Shown here piece by piece: positions 55,788-64,000 of a stretch of 64,000 nt of DNA. The translations under genes were made by a program, and so were the position numbers. The notes beneath the pieces are model-generated. The model was not told the DNA's origin and did no database searches. It worked only from the letters and a program-made list of their open reading frames with translations. The stretch covers positions 744,001 to 808,000 of the forward strand of contig JADJOX010000008.1 of the NCBI GenBank assembly GCA_016713565.1, written 5' to 3'. This DNA is from Ignavibacteriota bacterium (GTDB taxonomy: Bacteria > Bacteroidota > Ignavibacteria > Ignavibacteriales > Melioribacteraceae). Position 1 is the stretch's first letter. Every line of letters begins with the position of its first letter.

Positions 55788-56627
55788 ATGAGTCAGAACT
55801 ATTCTTACCAAACGACTGATGGATTTAAAATCTCAATAACAACTTTTGGCAATGAAAATTTGGAAAAAGGTAATTGCGTTATTTTAGTTCACGGTTTTAA
55901 AGGATTTAAAGATTGGGGTTTTGGTCCGTACATTGCGGATTATTTTGCAAAGAATAAATATTTTGTAATCACGTTTAATTTTTCTCATAATGGTATTGGT
56001 GAAAATCCAACCGAATTTACAGAGTTGGATAAATTTGCGAACAATACATATTCTCGTGAAATTAGTGAATTAGGTCAAATTATCTCAATTTATAAAAATG
56101 GATTTTTTGGTAAAACGAATCCTTTTGGTAAACTTGGAGTAATCGGTCACAGCAGAGGCGGAGCCATTTCTATTATTGAAAGCTCGAATAATGAAAATGT
56201 TGGCGCTTTGGCTACTTGGGCAACAATTTCAAATTTTGACAGATATAAAGAAAGACAAAAGTCAGATTGGAAAAAAAGGGGATTTATTGAGATTCTAAAT
56301 ACTCGCACAAAGCAAAAAATGAGGTTAAATTTAGCGTTATTAAATGATATCGAAAATAACGCTGATTTACTTGATTTGGAAAAAGCATTAAATAAATTTC
56401 ATAAACCTTACTTAATAATTCACGGCGATCAGGATTTAGCTGTTCCTGTTGAAGAAGCGGAAATACTTTTTAATTACGCGGATAAAGATTTTACGAAATT
56501 TGAAAAAATTAAGGGAACGGGACATACTTTTGACGTTAAACATCCTTTTGATGGAAGTACAAAAGCATTCGATTTAGTTATAAATAAAACATTGGAATTC
56601 TTCAATTCATCATTTTACGGAAATTAA
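55788..56627 (+). CDS. Alpha/beta hydrolase
   Basis: The protein of about 279 residues has the alpha/beta-hydrolase fold: oxyanion region ILVHGFKGFKDWG, nucleophile elbow GHSRGG, Asp in IHGDQDLAVP and His in GTGHTFD. The GFKGFKDWG and FSHNGIGEN segments resemble dienelactone-hydrolase/DAAH-like esterases, with unknown substrate. No signal peptide is seen, so it is cytoplasmic. The ATG at 55788 starts MSQNYSYQTTDGF; an upstream ATG-less extension from 55734 has no support. It lies two bases from the next gene. Confidence 0.75.
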   Translation: MSQNYSYQTTDGFKISITTFGNENLEKGNCVILVHGFKGFKDWGFGPYIADYFAKNKYFVITFNFSHNGIGENPTEFTELDKFANNTYSREISELGQIISIYKNGFFGKTNPFGKLGVIGHSRGGAISIIESSNNENVGALATWATISNFDRYKERQKSDWKKRGFIEILNTRTKQKMRLNLALLNDIENNADLLDLEKALNKFHKPYLIIHGDQDLAVPVEEAEILFNYADKDFTKFEKIKGTGHTFDVKHPFDGSTKAFDLVINKTLEFFNSSFYGN

Positions 56628-56629
56628 TT

Positions 56630-58624
56630 ATGGGAATTAAAAATATCGTATTTATTTTAGTTTTTATTTCTGCGTTTGCTTTTTTGTACTTTAATTTAAA
56701 AAGATTGATTTCATATCTAAGTATTGGCAAAAGGGAAAATAGATTTGACAATATTGGCGAAAGAATTAAAAACGTTCTCACTGTTGGTATCGGACAATCA
56801 AAAATACTTCGCGATCCAGTTGGAGGAACTGTTCACGCCTTAATTTTCTGGGGATTTTTACTTTTCTTAACCGCGGTTTTAGAATCAATAATCCAAGGAT
56901 TTTATTCAAATTTTTCACTCATTTTTTTAGGTCCAATTTTTTCTTTAATAACTTTAACGCAAGATATTTTTGGAATTTTGGTTTTCGCTGCAGTTTTGTT
57001 TGCATTGTATAGAAGATATATTCAAAAAGTAAAAAGATTAGAGCATGGAAAGGAAAGTTTAATTGACGCTACAATTGTACTTTCTTTAATTCTTGTTGTT
57101 GTAATTTCAATGTTCGGTCAAAATATATCGCATATCGCAAAAAATAATTTTACTCTCGCAAATTGGGAAGTTCGTCCTATTAGTTTTACTTTGGCACATG
57201 TATTTTATTCAACAGGAGAAAATGCTTCAATCTGGTATGAAATATTTTGGTGGATTCATATTTTAACAATTTTCGGATTTATGAATTTTTTACCTTATTC
57301 AAAACATCTTCACGTTTTTGCTTCAATTCCTAATGTTTATTTTGAAAAACTGGGTAACAAAAAATTTGAGTTAAAAAAGATAAATTTAGAAGATGAAACC
57401 ATTGAGCAATATGGAGCGGCAGATGTTGACCATCTTACGTGGAAACAAATGTTTGACGGATATACTTGCACGGAATGCGGAAGATGTTCTGATGCTTGTC
57501 CGGCAAATAAAACCGGTAAACTTCTTTCGCCGAGAGAAATAATTATTAACGTAAGAAAACGTACTGTTGAAAAAGCTCCTTTGATTTTGGAAAAATCCGA
57601 AAATACGGAATTATTGGAAAAAACATTAATCCATAATTATATAACTCCCGAAGAACTTTGGGCATGCACAACTTGCGGCGCTTGTATGCAGGAATGTCCC
57701 GTAACAATTGAGCATCTCGATACAATTGTTGATATGAGAAGAAATTTAGTTTTAATGGAATCCGAATTTCCAAATGAACTGAATCCGGTATTTAAAAATT
57801 TGGAAACTAATTTTACACCTTGGGCATTTAATCATCAAGATAGAGCAAATTGGGCAGAAGGTTTAAATGTAAAAACAATGGCTGAAGATCCGAATTGCGA
57901 ATATTTGTTCTGGGTTGGATGTGCCGGAAGTTATGATTCAAGATATCAGAAAGTATCAAAGGCAATTGCCGAATTATTTAATAAAGCCGGAGTGAATTTT
58001 AGAATATTAGGCACTGAAGAAAAATGTAACGGGGATACCGCCAGAAGATTGGGTAACGAATATTTAGCACAGATGATGATGCAGGAAAATGTAGAAACTC
58101 TTAATTCATATAAAGTTAAAAAAATTGTTACAGGATGTCCGCATTGTTATAATTCTCTTAAAATTGAATATCCGCAGTTTGGAGGAAACTTTGAAGTATA
58201 CCATCATTCCGAGGTTTTGGAGAAGTTAATTGACGATGGAATGATAAAATTAAAGGAAAATTCGCAGAAATCTAAAGTAACTTATCATGATTCATGTTAT
58301 TTGGGAAGATATAATCAAATTTACAATTCTCCCAGAAATTCCTTAAATTCCGTTGTTGGATTAGATTTACTTGAGATGGATAGGAATAAAGATAAAGGAT
58401 TTTGCTGCGGAGCGGGCGGCGGAAGAATGTTTTTGGAAGAAACAGAAGGAACAAAAATAAATATTAACAGAACGGAAGAGGCATTATCGACTAATGCAGA
58501 TACAATTGCTTCTGCTTGTCCGTTTTGTATGACAATGCTGACTGATGGAGTTAAATCATTTGAAAAACAAGAGGATGTGTCGGTGAAAGATATTGCTGAA
58601 ATAATATTAGAAAATTCAATTTAA
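56630..58624 (+). CDS. Membrane-bound CCG-domain Fe-S oxidoreductase
   Basis: The 664-residue protein has five or so N-terminal helices with a NarI/HdrE-like heme region (residues 1-250) and two [4Fe-4S] motifs (CTECGRCSDACP from 280, CTTCGACMQECP from 346). Two CCG domains follow (CAGSYDSRYQK and CNGDTARR...CPHCYNS; HDSCYLGRYN...CCGAGGGRMF...CPFCMTM). It resembles heterodisulfide-reductase-like and EtfAB-linked quinone reductases, which move electrons between a soluble carrier and the quinone pool. A length of 650-700 is normal. It is co-transcribed with the hydrolase and probably the histone-like gene. Confidence 0.85.
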   Translation: MGIKNIVFILVFISAFAFLYFNLKRLISYLSIGKRENRFDNIGERIKNVLTVGIGQSKILRDPVGGTVHALIFWGFLLFLTAVLESIIQGFYSNFSLIFLGPIFSLITLTQDIFGILVFAAVLFALYRRYIQKVKRLEHGKESLIDATIVLSLILVVVISMFGQNISHIAKNNFTLANWEVRPISFTLAHVFYSTGENASIWYEIFWWIHILTIFGFMNFLPYSKHLHVFASIPNVYFEKLGNKKFELKKINLEDETIEQYGAADVDHLTWKQMFDGYTCTECGRCSDACPANKTGKLLSPREIIINVRKRTVEKAPLILEKSENTELLEKTLIHNYITPEELWACTTCGACMQECPVTIEHLDTIVDMRRNLVLMESEFPNELNPVFKNLETNFTPWAFNHQDRANWAEGLNVKTMAEDPNCEYLFWVGCAGSYDSRYQKVSKAIAELFNKAGVNFRILGTEEKCNGDTARRLGNEYLAQMMMQENVETLNSYKVKKIVTGCPHCYNSLKIEYPQFGGNFEVYHHSEVLEKLIDDGMIKLKENSQKSKVTYHDSCYLGRYNQIYNSPRNSLNSVVGLDLLEMDRNKDKGFCCGAGGGRMFLEETEGTKININRTEEALSTNADTIASACPFCMTMLTDGVKSFEKQEDVSVKDIAEIILENSI

Positions 58625-58653
58625 TAATTAATAACCAACAAAAAGGAGAAAAA

Positions 58654-58839
58654 ATGAGCGATAAGTACACACAAATAGTCGAATTTGTAAAAAACATGCA
58701 AGCAGACGTTGAAAAATTCTACGTAAAAGGACAATCAGCGGCTGGAACAAGAGTTCGTAAAGCTCTTAGCGAATTAAAAAAAATGTCTCAAGATATGAGA
58801 AATGAAGTTCAAGAAAAAAAATTAGAAAAGAAAGCTTAA
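58654..58839 (+). CDS. Histone-H1-like DNA-binding protein
   Basis: The 61-residue, Lys-rich helical protein matches the short histone-H1-like family of Bacteroidota and relatives: FVKNMQADVEKFYVKGQSAAGTRVRKAL followed by a conserved helical stretch ending EVQEKKLEKKA. The core has the AGTRVRKAL signature. These peptides probably bind DNA non-specifically and help shape the nucleoid. AAAGGAG lies 6 bases before the ATG. A strong terminator follows at 58867. Confidence 0.85.
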   Translation: MSDKYTQIVEFVKNMQADVEKFYVKGQSAAGTRVRKALSELKKMSQDMRNEVQEKKLEKKA

Positions 58840-58866
58840 TTATTTTTTCTTTTTTAAAATTATTTT

Positions 58867-58901
58867 AAGGCTGTTTATTAACTTAAGCAGCCTTATTTTT
58901 T
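58867..58901 (+). terminator. Rho-independent terminator
   Basis: AAGGCTG (58867-58873) pairs with CAGCCTT (58888-58894), followed by A and a T6 run to 58901. It ends the histone-like gene transcript directly before the CapA-like gene. Confidence 0.75.
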
Positions 58902-58905
58902 GTAT

Positions 58906-60075
58906 ATGAAAATGAAAATTATCTTATTATCTACTTTTATTCTCAGTTTAGTATATTGGGCTTTTAATCCAAGCTTCAAAGAACATCAGAATTTGATAAC
59001 TGAAGAAAAAATTGATTCAACGGTAACTGTTTCGTTTTCTTGCGTTGGTGATATTATGTGTCACTCGACTCAATATAATTCGGCAAAAGTGGATAAAGAC
59101 AGTTTTGATTTCAAACCAATGTTTGAATTTATAAAAGATTATCTTGTTGAAAAAGATATCTTACTTGGAAATTTAGAAACCGTTCTTGCGGGTAAAACAA
59201 AAAATTATTCAGGTTATCCGTATTTTAATACGCCAAACCAATTTGCAGAAGCATTGAAAGACGCGGGATTTGATTTTTTGTTTACCGCAAATAATCACGC
59301 AAATGATCATGGATTGGAAGGAATTGAAAGAACTCTTGCAGAATTGAAAAATGTAAACATCATCCCAATCGGGACCAAATCATCCGTTGACACTTCGGAA
59401 ATTTACAATCTTTTTGTGAGAAAAGGATTACGTTTTAGTCTTTTGGCATATACTTACGGAACAAATCCGCAGAATAAAAATAAAAATCCTCAAAAGAATA
59501 TTAGTTTTATTGATACGCTCAAAATCAAAAATGAAATACAAGAATTAAAAAAGAAAAATGCTGATGTGATAATAATTTATTTCCATTTTGGAAATGAATA
59601 TGATAAGAAAGTAAGTAAATATCAAAAACAGATTGTAAATAAAGTGATAAGCTACGGTGCAGATATTATTTTGGCAAGTCATCCGCATGTTCTGCAGCAA
59701 TTCGAAAAATTTAAAAGCGTTAATGCAAATATTGACACTGGAATTGTTACATTTTCACTTGGTAATTTTATTTCTAATCAAAGATGGCGTTTTTCAGACG
59801 GCAGTATAATTTTCAATTTCGATGTAACAAAAAATATTTTCACCGATTCAGTTTATGTTTCCGATATTAGCTTTTTGCCAATTTGGATTTTTAAGGGAAA
59901 AATAAACGGTAAAAAAGAATACAGAATTTTACCGTCACAAAATTTTAATGACACATTGAAATATAATTTTTTAAAAACCGCAGATATTGATAGTATGAAA
60001 AGATCATATTATGATAACATAAAAATCTTTACATCAGCAAATAATTCTGCAAAAATCGATACAATGAAATTTTAA
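58906..60075 (+). CDS. CapA-family (poly-gamma-glutamate type) metallophosphatase
   Basis: The 389-residue protein has a signal-anchor and a CapA/PgsA-type phosphoesterase domain: SCVGDIMCH, ILLGNLETVLAG, FTANNHANDHGLEG, IYFHFGNEY, ASHPHVLQQFE and FSLGNFISNQ. These residues form the metal site. CapA proteins take part in making or exporting capsule polymers, though many homologues act on other substrates. The start could be ATG 58906 or 58912; there is no Shine-Dalgarno sequence. The stop is three bases before the MFS gene. Confidence 0.8.
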   Translation: MKMKIILLSTFILSLVYWAFNPSFKEHQNLITEEKIDSTVTVSFSCVGDIMCHSTQYNSAKVDKDSFDFKPMFEFIKDYLVEKDILLGNLETVLAGKTKNYSGYPYFNTPNQFAEALKDAGFDFLFTANNHANDHGLEGIERTLAELKNVNIIPIGTKSSVDTSEIYNLFVRKGLRFSLLAYTYGTNPQNKNKNPQKNISFIDTLKIKNEIQELKKKNADVIIIYFHFGNEYDKKVSKYQKQIVNKVISYGADIILASHPHVLQQFEKFKSVNANIDTGIVTFSLGNFISNQRWRFSDGSIIFNFDVTKNIFTDSVYVSDISFLPIWIFKGKINGKKEYRILPSQNFNDTLKYNFLKTADIDSMKRSYYDNIKIFTSANNSAKIDTMKF

Positions 60076-60077
60076 TT

Positions 60078-60263
60078 ATGAACAAAAAAACTTCACTAAC
60101 AATTATTTTTATAACAGTTTTTATTGATCTTTTAGGATTTGGATTATTAATCCCGATTCTGCCAACATTTGCGAGCAAGGTACTGTTTATTTCAGATTTT
60201 CAAATAGGAATTTTAGTCGCCGCATTTTCTTTTATGCAATTTATTTTTAATCCCATTGTTTGA
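60078..60263 (+). pseudogene. MFS transporter, N-terminal part (in-frame TGA)
   Basis: Residues 1-61 give MFS helix 1 (FIDLLGFGLLIPILPTFASKV) and most of helix 2, then TGA at 60261-60263. The next codons, NYSDKIGRRP, are the conserved loop 2-3 motif, which in this family is normally preceded by W-G/N (PxWGxxSDxxGRRP). A single base change from TGG would restore a 396-residue transporter (60078-61268). A nonsense mutation, a sequence error or UGA readthrough are all possible. Confidence 0.6.
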
Positions 60264-60332
60264 AATTATTCAGATAAAATTGGAAGACGACCGATAATTT
60301 TAGCTTCTTTACTTTTAACAGGTATTTCTTAT

Positions 60333-61268
60333 TTGATTTTCAGCTTTGCTCATTCATTTTTTCTTTTGTTAATATCAAGAATTATAGCCGGACTTGGCGG
60401 AAGCAATATATCCGCGGCTCAAGCTTATATCGCAGATATTACCGAAGCAAAAGACAGAACAAAAGGAATGGGAATAATTGGAACCGCGTTTGCTTTAGGT
60501 TTTGTATTTGGTCCGATGCTAGGCGGAATTTTATCAGGTTACGGATACGAATTTGTAGGTTATGTAGCCGCGGGATTTTCATTCTCCGCATTCACATTCG
60601 CGCTTTTCTTTTTGAATGAATCATTAGATAAAAAGCTAGAAATCAAAAAAAGACAAAGTTTGTTTTCCACATCTACATTTAAAGATTTATTGCAGCAAAA
60701 GCGTTTAACTTTTTTTGTGTTTGTTTACTTCATAATTGTTTTTTCAATGGCAAATATCTATGGAACATTTGCGCTTTTAGGATATAAAGTTTATAATTTA
60801 AGTGATAGACAGATTGGAATTTTATATACAATTATGGGTTTAGCAAGCGCTTTTATTCAAGGCGGGGTTTTAAGAACGGCACTAAATTATTTCAAAGATG
60901 AAAAGTTATTATTGATAAGTATGGTTTTTATGATTATTGGTATTGGCGGAATGCCGTATGGTCAAACTTTCCTTGGTGTTGCTATTATTTCCGCAATATC
61001 TTCTATGGGTACGGGCAGTTTGCAGCCGCTGATTTTGGGATTGATTTCTAAAGAAATAAGTCATGAAAATCAAGGAAGTATTTTAGGATTGAACCAATCA
61101 ATTGCAGCTTTGGCAAGAGTGCTTGGACCAATATGGGGCGGATTTGCTTTTGATTATTTAGGATTTGAATTTCCCTTTTTAACGGGCTGCGTGTTTACAT
61201 TGATAACACTTTTTATTTCAATTCATTTTTTGCAGAATAAAAAATATAACGAAGTTTCTAATGTTTAA
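60333..61268 (+). pseudogene. MFS transporter (TetA-type), C-terminal part
   Basis: The 311-residue part is in the same frame as 60078-60263 and includes helices 3 to 12. Typical features are ISRIIAGLGGSNISAAQAYIADIT, GTAFALGFVFGPMLGG and GALPQ-like LGLNQSIAALARVLGP. It resembles drug-export MFS proteins of the TetA/Bcr class. The TTG at 60333 is only a fallback start: the codons from 60264 (NYSDKIGRRP) already belong to the protein. Its stop overlaps the dus gene by eight bases. Confidence 0.6.
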
Positions 61269-62250
61269 AGTCGGGAAAATAGAATTTCAAAATCCAATAC
61301 TTCTTGCGCCAATGGAAGACGTAACAAGTATTGCATTTAGAAAATTATGCAAGGAACTCGGTGCCGATATTGTCTATACGGAATTCGTGAACTCTGATGG
61401 ATTGATAAGAGATAATAAAAAAACTCATGATAAATTGAAGATCACTAATGATGAAAGACCGGTCGGAATTCAAATATACGGCGGTGAAATTAATGCGATG
61501 CGTGAAGCCGCAAAAATTGCCGAGCAAGAAAATCCGGAGATTATTGACATAAACGCTGGATGCTGGGTAAAAAAAGTCGCGAATAGAGGAGCCGGCGCGG
61601 GATTGTTAAAAGATCCGCCATATATGCAGAAAATGGCAAAAGAAATTGTTGAGTCAGTTAAAATTCCAGTAACCGTAAAAACAAGATTGGGATGGGATGA
61701 AAATTCTATTGAAATTATTGAAGTTGCAAAACGGCTTGAAGACGTTGGAGTAAAAGCTCTTACTATTCATTGCAGAACAAGAGTTCAGGGACATGACGGC
61801 GAACCGGCTTGGCATTGGATTCCAAAAATTAAAGAAGCGGTTAGCATTCCGGTTGTTGTTAACGGCGGAATATTATCCGCGCAAGACGCGCTGAAAGCAA
61901 AAGAAATAACTAACGCGGATGGTTTTATGGTTGCTCGCGGCGCAATTTATCATCCTTGGATATTTAGAGAAATAAAAGAAATTTTCGAAAAAGGTTTTGT
62001 TTCACATTTCGTAGATGTAGAGGAAAGAATTTCAACCGCACTGCGTCATTTAAAATATGAACTTGAATTTAAAGAAGGTAAAAGAGCTATAATTCCTTTT
62101 AGAAAATATTATTCGGGTTATTTAAGAGGTTTGTATGGAGCCTCAAAGATAAAGCAAAAAATTATGCTCTTGGAAGAATATCAGCCTATTGAAGATCTTT
62201 TATTCAGTTATAAAGAGGAGTTATTAAAGCATCAGGAATTTGAAGAATAA
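61261..62250 (+). CDS. dusB: tRNA-dihydrouridine synthase (DusB-like)
   Basis: The 329-residue protein is a Dus TIM barrel using FMN: LAPMEDVTSIAFRKL at the start, YTEFVNSDGLI, ERPVGIQIYGG, the catalytic Cys in INAGCWVKKV, TVKTRLGWD, TIHCRTRVQGHDG with the flavin-binding His, and VVNGGI. It reduces uridine to dihydrouridine in tRNA with NADPH. The Cys is normally followed by Pro (GCP), whereas here it is Trp (GCW). The eight-base overlap with the MFS gene indicates coupling. DusB is chosen on general similarity; other Dus subtypes are possible. Confidence 0.85.
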   Translation: MFKVGKIEFQNPILLAPMEDVTSIAFRKLCKELGADIVYTEFVNSDGLIRDNKKTHDKLKITNDERPVGIQIYGGEINAMREAAKIAEQENPEIIDINAGCWVKKVANRGAGAGLLKDPPYMQKMAKEIVESVKIPVTVKTRLGWDENSIEIIEVAKRLEDVGVKALTIHCRTRVQGHDGEPAWHWIPKIKEAVSIPVVVNGGILSAQDALKAKEITNADGFMVARGAIYHPWIFREIKEIFEKGFVSHFVDVEERISTALRHLKYELEFKEGKRAIIPFRKYYSGYLRGLYGASKIKQKIMLLEEYQPIEDLLFSYKEELLKHQEFEE

Positions 62251-62365
62251 TTTTTTTTCGAATTTTTCATTTAATTTTATTCAAATATAAAAAATGATCA
62301 AATGGAAATTATTTAAAAAATGAATCTCTTATGCGCAAATAAAATTTAGGTATGCCTAACCGAAT

Positions 62366-62935
62366 ATGCACTTAAAAAAAATTGCTAAAATCATTTCTTA
62401 TTTATTTGTTCCTCCGGTTTTAAACTTTCTGATATTTATATATTTTTCAATCTATTTTGAACAGCAAAAAAAATGGATTTCAATTTTCATTTCGTTTGCA
62501 TTGGGATTGGTAATACCGGTTTTTACTTTTATTAATTTTCGTAAAAAAGGCAAAATTGTAAACGATGACGCGACGATAAAAGAAGAGAGAACAATTCCTT
62601 ATATTTACGCAATTTTATACACGCTTTTGGGATTAGTAATTTCATCGTTATTTAATATTAATGAAGTAATTTTAAAACTTTGGCTTATATATTTGATTAG
62701 CAGTATTCTGATTATAAACATAAATAGATTTTGGAAAATCAGCGCTCACGCAATGGGTGCTGGAATACCATTAGGCGCTTCATTATTTATTAATCAATTT
62801 TGGATATTTCTAATAATTTTAATTTTAGTCGGTTCATCAAGATATATTTTGAAGGTTCACACAACTATACAAATTCTTGCGGGCGGTTTTTTAGGATTTA
62901 TTTCATCATTTTTGGTTTTAAGATATTGTAATTGA
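62366..62935 (+). CDS. PAP2-like membrane phosphatase, divergent
   Basis: The 189-residue protein has five or six membrane helices and a reduced PAP2 pattern: KEERTIPY (in place of K-x6-RP), ISAHAMG (in place of PSGH) and SSRYILKVHTTIQILAGGFLG (SR-x5-H). It is shorter than PAP2 phosphatases of the lipid A/undecaprenyl type, and the replaced residues make its activity uncertain. It lies between dusB and apt on the same strand. The start is ATG 62366. Confidence 0.6.
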   Translation: MHLKKIAKIISYLFVPPVLNFLIFIYFSIYFEQQKKWISIFISFALGLVIPVFTFINFRKKGKIVNDDATIKEERTIPYIYAILYTLLGLVISSLFNINEVILKLWLIYLISSILIININRFWKISAHAMGAGIPLGASLFINQFWIFLIILILVGSSRYILKVHTTIQILAGGFLGFISSFLVLRYCN

Positions 62936-62959
62936 TTTTTTAAAATTTATAGGTGTTCA

Positions 62960-63472
62960 ATGGAAATTAAAAATTTTATTCGCGACATTCCAAATTTTCC
63001 CAAAGAGGGAATAATATTTAAAGATATTACAACATTATTAAAAGATAAAGCAGCGTTTGAGTTCACGCTCGAAAACCTGTTTTTGTTTGCAAAAGATAAA
63101 GGAATAACAAAAGTAGTAGGCATTGAATCACGCGGATTTATTTTTGGCGGGGCGTTGGCGCAAAAATTAAACTGCGGATTTATCCCGATAAGAAAACCCG
63201 GAAAACTTCCCGCGGAAAAAATTAAAGAAGAATATTCTCTTGAATACGGCGTTGACTCCATTGAGATTCATAAAGACGCGCTGAATGAAAATGATGTAGT
63301 ACTTTTACACGACGATCTGCTTGCTACGGGTGGAACGATGAAAGCCGCGTGCAATTTGGTTGAGAAACTCGGCGCTACAATTAATCAAATTTCGTTTATT
63401 ATCGAATTGGATTTTTTAAACGGAAGAAAACTTTTGGAAAATTATAAAATCAATTCATTAATTCATTATTAA
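62960..63472 (+). CDS. apt: Adenine phosphoribosyltransferase
   Basis: The 170-residue protein is a full-length Apt: IPNFPKEGIIFKDITTLL at the start, GIESRGFIFGGALA, IRKPGKLPAE, and the PRPP-binding LLHDDLLATGGTMKAA. It turns adenine and PRPP into AMP and pyrophosphate (purine salvage). The usual V-D-D is H-D-D here. It starts 24 bases after the PAP2-like gene. Confidence 0.9.
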   Translation: MEIKNFIRDIPNFPKEGIIFKDITTLLKDKAAFEFTLENLFLFAKDKGITKVVGIESRGFIFGGALAQKLNCGFIPIRKPGKLPAEKIKEEYSLEYGVDSIEIHKDALNENDVVLLHDDLLATGGTMKAACNLVEKLGATINQISFIIELDFLNGRKLLENYKINSLIHY

Positions 63473-63478
63473 AATATC

Positions 63479-64000
63479 ATGCTGAAAGTTTTTCAAAATG
63501 AACTTGAACATCTCATAAATGAATTTAAGAAACTTGATTCTAAGATCAGCATAATTTTTTTTAGCTCAATAATTTTATTTACGGTCAGCTGGTATTTTTC
63601 CACGCCAAAATTTTTCAGACAAAATTTAGAAGATTATTTTACACAGGTTAATACAGATATATATGCTTATGGATTTTGGTTCTTATTTGATACAGTGTTG
63701 TTTTTGGTAATTCCAATTTTATTAATAAAATTTATTTTTTATGAACCGGCTAAAAGTTACGGATTAAAATTTAATATTAAGCTAAATGGAATTGTAGTTG
63801 TTTTATTTACGCTAATAATTTTTCTTCCGGTAATCATTTTAATTTCTTCTTCCGAAAATTTTGTTCAATATTTTCCTTTGATGCAAAGCGCAAAAAATGA
63901 TCTATCTACTTTCGTTATTTATGAATTGCTTTTTATATTATTTATTTTTTCATGGGAATTTATTTTTAGAGGATTTTTGCTTTTTGGATTAGAAGAAAAG
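63479..64000 (+). CDS. CPBP-family intramembrane protease, cut by window end
   Basis: The first 174 residues are seen: a short N-terminal part, then membrane helices (residues 23-42, 62-84, 101-122, 144-165). The segment WEFIFRGFLLFGLEE at the window end matches the CPBP/CAAX-protease motif 1 (EExxxR), with W-E in place of E-E. The rest lies beyond the window. The start ATG at 63479 is five bases after the apt stop. Function (CAAX-like processing or bacteriocin immunity) is unknown. Confidence 0.7.
   Translation, partial: MLKVFQNELEHLINEFKKLDSKISIIFFSSIILFTVSWYFSTPKFFRQNLEDYFTQVNTDIYAYGFWFLFDTVLFLVIPILLIKFIFYEPAKSYGLKFNIKLNGIVVVLFTLIIFLPVIILISSSENFVQYFPLMQSAKNDLSTFVIYELLFILFIFSWEFIFRGFLLFGLEEK

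Noticed and set aside
1..64000. Use of TGA as a Trp codon (altered genetic code)
   Set aside because: TGA ends many intact genes (for example at 10399-10401, 20555-20557, 25135-25137, 46368-46370) and TGG is used for Trp throughout.

Overview
This is an AT-rich bacterial chromosome segment. It probably comes from the Ignavibacteria / Bacteroidota-Chlorobi group. The evidence is a type IX secretion (T9SS) C-terminal sorting domain of the NYPNPFNP type on a 5'-nucleotidase, a PorV/PorQ-family protein, a TonB-dependent receptor with an N-terminal carboxypeptidase-regulatory-like domain, Tat-exported Gfo/Idh/MocA oxidoreductases and a Bacteroidota-type histone-H1-like peptide. This assignment is inference; there is no rRNA in the window. 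I saw no tRNA, rRNA, CRISPR array, insertion sequence or prophage.

Layout. 0-2 kb: a TPR lipoprotein and two membrane proteins, one with an HELGH metalloprotease motif. 2.1-10.4 kb: a glycan and amino-sugar block on + (GH36 alpha-galactosidase, GH3 beta-glucosidase, a GH15-like hydrolase split by a frameshift, a NagB-like deaminase, a D-threonine-aldolase-like PLP enzyme). 10.5-14.7 kb: a tight six-gene minus-strand operon (two DUF2249 proteins, two heme-copper-oxidase-subunit-I-like membrane proteins, a DUF59 protein, a ferredoxin) next to a Crp/Fnr regulator, with a perfect FNR/DNR-type palindrome in front. 14.9-19.5 kb: LacI regulator, GDP-mannose-3,5-epimerase-like enzyme, a nucleotidyltransferase/GHMP-kinase fusion and a FucP-like sugar transporter. 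19.7-30.7 kb: PAP2 phosphatase, three Gfo/Idh/MocA-type oxidoreductases, a DUF6807 protein, a GDPD-like and an EEP-family phosphodiesterase, and envelope proteins. 31-39.7 kb: TonB receptor, a 1150-residue T9SS-type surface protein, a PorV-like protein and a SurA-like PPIase. 39.8-46.4 kb: two PAS-rich sensor kinases and two receiver-only response regulators. 46.4-55.5 kb: a minus-strand block with a T9SS 5'-nucleotidase, an Omp85-like protein, a lipoprotein, a beta-barrel-like protein and an OmpR-type two-component system. 55.8-64 kb: hydrolase, CCG-domain Fe-S oxidoreductase, histone-like peptide, CapA-like protein, MFS exporter, DusB, PAP2-like protein, Apt and a CPBP-like protease cut by the window end.

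The most interesting regulatory signals are two. One is the FNR-type box, placed exactly as a class II activator site for the DUF2249/oxidase-like operon. The other is a pair of near-identical promoters upstream of the 5'-nucleotidase and of the 365-residue envelope protein. Each carries three 11-bp-spaced TGTCATA-like half-sites resembling Pho boxes, and they lie beside an OmpR/PhoB-type response regulator.

Four genes look interrupted by single-base events: two one-base losses in A/T runs and two TGG-to-TGA changes. They may be pseudogenes, recoding sites or sequence errors, and they deserve checking before any reading as biology.
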